Part shown: positions 6,518 to 8,164 of the stretch, one piece after another
How positions within the stretch are numbered: position 1 is the first letter of the stretch
How the letters are laid out: each line of letters begins with the position of its first letter
Source of the DNA: an uncultured bacterium
Lineage (GTDB): Bacteria; Patescibacteriota; Dojkabacteria; CALFHW01
Length of the DNA stretch: 8,164 nucleotides
NCBI GenBank assembly: GCA_937876695.1
Contig: CALFHW010000007.1
Coordinates: 1 to 8,164, forward strand
Direction: 5' to 3'
The notes under the pieces: model-generated
Databases searched by the model: none
Told to the model about the DNA's origin: nothing
Seen by the model: the letters and a program-made list of their open reading frames with translations, nothing else
Position numbers and translations under genes: made by a program

Positions 6518-7396
6518 CTATTTTTCTGTGTCTATTGAAAAATTAAGGCCGTCGGTCTGCAGGTAAATATTGCCGTTTGCTAGGTTTGTATAGACGGATA
6601 AAGCATTATGTTCTAACTCCTCCAGCGTCGCTGCCGCTGGGTGACCGTAGCTATTGGTGCCCACCTGTATCACCGCTAGGCCTCCTCGGTGTGACTTAAT
6701 GAACTCTTTGCCCGAGCTGGTATTGCTGCCGTGGTGATTTATCTTTACAACTTGCCCGCCTGGGATAAGCAGCTTTTTGGTGATTTCATCCTCCTGCTCT
6801 TTGTACAGATCTCCCCCGGCAGTCATAGAAAAATCTCCGTATCTGAGTCTGAACGTGGTTGACCATAAGTTGGGGTCACTCAGCGCAACTATTGCCTCGG
6901 TGGTCGGCCATAAGATCTCCAAAACTGCGCAACAACCCAGTTTTACAGCCTCGCCTTGGCGCAGCCCTACCCTAGCAGCCTGAACTGATCCCAATGCCTG
7001 CACAGTTTCCAGATAACTTTTGGAGTCCTCAGGGAATTGGTTAATAAATCCCACTTCTGGATCGAACTCTTCAATAATCTCTGCCATCATCCCTAAATGG
7101 TCCTCATGAGGGTGAGTAACTAAAATTGCCGATAATTCTTCCCCAGCTAATTGATCTGCGAGAAGACTCGCAATCTGCGGACTCTCTCCCGAATCAACCA
7201 GAAGGTTATAACCATCTGGGGTGCTAATTAGGAATGAATCCCCCTGCCCTACATCAAAGAATGTGACTCGCAGTTGGCCTGCATTTCCAGCCGCCTGTAT
7301 CTGCAGGTGCATAGTGGCCTGAACCGCCACTAGCACTATTATTCCTAGGCTATAGAGAGTATCTCGCCAGTACTTTCTCAGAACTGCTAGGTCCAT
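6518..7396 (-). CDS. comEC: ComEC C-terminal part: membrane-anchored metallo-beta-lactamase-fold domain
   Basis: This reading frame encodes the MBL-fold hydrolase domain normally fused to the C-terminus of ComEC/Rec2, thought to act outside the membrane on incoming DNA. From the ATG at 7396 it has 292 residues. A basic start (R7, K8, R11) and one hydrophobic segment (about 13-30) predict cytoplasmic N-terminus and outward C-terminus, the same topology as in intact ComEC. FDVGQGDS (47-54), the metal motif THPHEDHLG (94-102: H95, H97, D99, H100), GGD (194-196), INHHGSNTSS (219-228) and YGHPAAATLEEL (250-261) are all typical of the ComEC hydrolase family and look catalytically complete. It overlaps the membrane part by 47 bases in another frame. 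No Shine-Dalgarno site precedes the ATG at 7396, so it may really be the continuation of the upstream frame. Either a split gene or one broken gene is possible. Confidence 0.85.
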   Translation of the reverse strand: MDLAVLRKYWRDTLYSLGIIVLVAVQATMHLQIQAAGNAGQLRVTFFDVGQGDSFLISTPDGYNLLVDSGESPQIASLLADQLAGEELSAILVTHPHEDHLGMMAEIIEEFDPEVGFINQFPEDSKSYLETVQALGSVQAARVGLRQGEAVKLGCCAVLEILWPTTEAIVALSDPNLWSTTFRLRYGDFSMTAGGDLYKEQEDEITKKLLIPGGQVVKINHHGSNTSSGKEFIKSHRGGLAVIQVGTNSYGHPAAATLEELEHNALSVYTNLANGNIYLQTDGLNFSIDTEK

Positions 7397-7404
7397 AGGT
7401 TTTT
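7350..7404 (-). other. Reading-frame break inside comEC
   Basis: The membrane-domain frame runs to a TAG at 7350, while the hydrolase domain lies one base further on in the neighbouring frame, open from just after a TAA at 7401-7403. A run of five A on the minus strand (7400-7404) lies exactly at the crossover. With four A instead of five, the reading would pass directly from the membrane helix LIYYLV through KP into MDLAVLRKYW and the hydrolase domain, producing a normal full-length ComEC. Confidence 0.8.
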
Positions 7405-8164
7405 ACTAGGTAATAAATTAAATAACTACAGTATCCACAGGACAGCACTACCGAAATATTTGAATTGCTGACAATACTGATGTCTGGTAATGTCAACTCC
7501 TTTAGCCAAGTTAGGATGCCTTCCAAAGGCATTGCTAAACTAGTAAACACACTAGTTACAAGGGAGATAAGGTTTAACCCGAAACCAGCCCAAATCAAAG
7601 TCGTAGAAATGTAGAACACCCTCTGTAAATAATTTAGGCAAACAGCTAGTAATGGTCCAAAGATGATGGACCAAATTGGCCAACTCCCAAATAAATTTAG
7701 TGACAGGGGCATCAGTAAAATTGTGCCCCAAACAGCTGTAGTCAACTCACTGGCTAGCACAGCGTCTATACTACCAGCTGATTTGGGTTTTCCTCGCTGC
7801 AGTAAAGGACTGAGTAAAGCTAGTAAGACCCAGGCAGCATATGACATTTGAAATCCCACACTATGTAAAACGGCTGGATCTACAATCACTGCCAGAACTA
7901 GTACCACCACTACTCGCTGAATCAGCGGCATAGGATGACCAAAGTGCAAAGTCACGATTGCCAGCGCCAGCCCAATAAATGCCCTGAGAGCCGAATAATT
8001 GGCCGGCCCGAGCAGTAATAAATAACAGAACAGAAATGAAAGCATAATCAGACGTTTAAACTTTGGTGGTAACTTTTTGATCGGAAGCCAATTAATTGCA
8101 AGTACCTGCCATAGGAGTGTCGAGAGTAGCGTAAAGTGAAAACCAGAGACTACAATTACATGCA
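7350..8164 (-). CDS. comEC: ComEC competence membrane channel, partial (5' end beyond window)
   Basis: ComEC forms the inner-membrane channel that takes single-stranded DNA into the cell. The frame is open to the window edge at 8164, giving 270 visible residues; the methionine at 8045 is internal. The edge encodes HVIVVSGFHF (8133-8162), matching the family motif usually written H..aiSGlHv. LLGPANYSALRAFIG, DPAVLHSVGFQMSYAAW and MPLSLNLFGSWPIWS are further landmarks of the competence domain. About eight or nine hydrophobic segments are visible, as expected for the membrane core. The last part, from about the five-T run at 7400-7404 to the TAG at 7350, encodes a polar tail (YGPSSSEKVLARYSL) unlike normal ComEC, because the conserved continuation lies in the other frame. 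The missing upstream part should hold the N-terminal OB-like domain and first helices. Expression is probably with dprA. Confidence 0.9.
   Translation of the reverse strand, partial: HVIVVSGFHFTLLSTLLWQVLAINWLPIKKLPPKFKRLIMLSFLFCYLLLLGPANYSALRAFIGLALAIVTLHFGHPMPLIQRVVVVLVLAVIVDPAVLHSVGFQMSYAAWVLLALLSPLLQRGKPKSAGSIDAVLASELTTAVWGTILLMPLSLNLFGSWPIWSIIFGPLLAVCLNYLQRVFYISTTLIWAGFGLNLISLVTSVFTSLAMPLEGILTWLKELTLPDISIVSNSNISVVLSCGYCSYLIYYLVKTYGPSSSEKVLARYSL

Noticed and set aside
7350..8045. The ATG at 8045 taken as the true start of the membrane protein
   Set aside because: The frame stays open to the window edge and encodes the conserved SGFHF-type ComEC motif upstream of it, so the gene is cut by the window, not started there.

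Overview
The window is one dense run of bacterial genes, all on the minus strand. In transcription order (right to left) they are comEC (5' end outside the window, with a reading-frame break between its membrane and hydrolase parts), dprA, topA, a UDP-glucuronate decarboxylase gene, and rho. Gaps are short: a 47-base overlap at the comEC break, then 2, 45, 36 and 85 bases. There is no gene-free stretch over 300 bases, and I see no RNA gene, insertion sequence, CRISPR array or prophage.

Organism: the proteins are clearly bacterial. The tight packing, weak ribosome-binding sites, comEC-dprA-topA linkage, and low-complexity extensions on Rho and TopA would fit a Patescibacteria/CPR lineage such as Saccharibacteria. 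This is an inference from style, not from a marker gene, and my confidence is low to moderate. No in-frame TGA interrupts any gene, so the standard bacterial code fits and UGA-to-glycine recoding is unlikely.

Right part (about 5481-8164): natural-transformation genes. ComEC forms the inner-membrane channel for single-stranded DNA and carries an extracytoplasmic metallo-beta-lactamase-fold domain. DprA receives the incoming strand and loads RecA. The comEC coding sequence changes frame near a run of five T (plus strand) at 7400-7404. It is either a split gene, a frameshifted allele or a sequence error.

Middle part (3009-5435): DNA topoisomerase I. Its catalytic core is complete, but the C-terminus is unusual: one four-cysteine zinc ribbon, two ribbon-like repeats without cysteines, a Gly/Arg patch and a histone-H1-like Ala-Lys-Lys-Pro tail. 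It has a perfect -10 box and the only good Shine-Dalgarno site in the window.

Left part (5-2972): a sugar-nucleotide enzyme making UDP-xylose, apparently unrelated to its neighbours, and then rho behind its own strong sigma70-type promoter. Rho carries about 220 residues of disordered N-terminal extension (Pro/Ala/Val-rich, then Asn/Gly/Arg-rich) ahead of an ordinary RNA-binding and ATPase core.

I did not find a clearly new multi-gene system. The most rewarding points are the comEC frame break and the basic disordered extensions on two neighbouring nucleic-acid enzymes.
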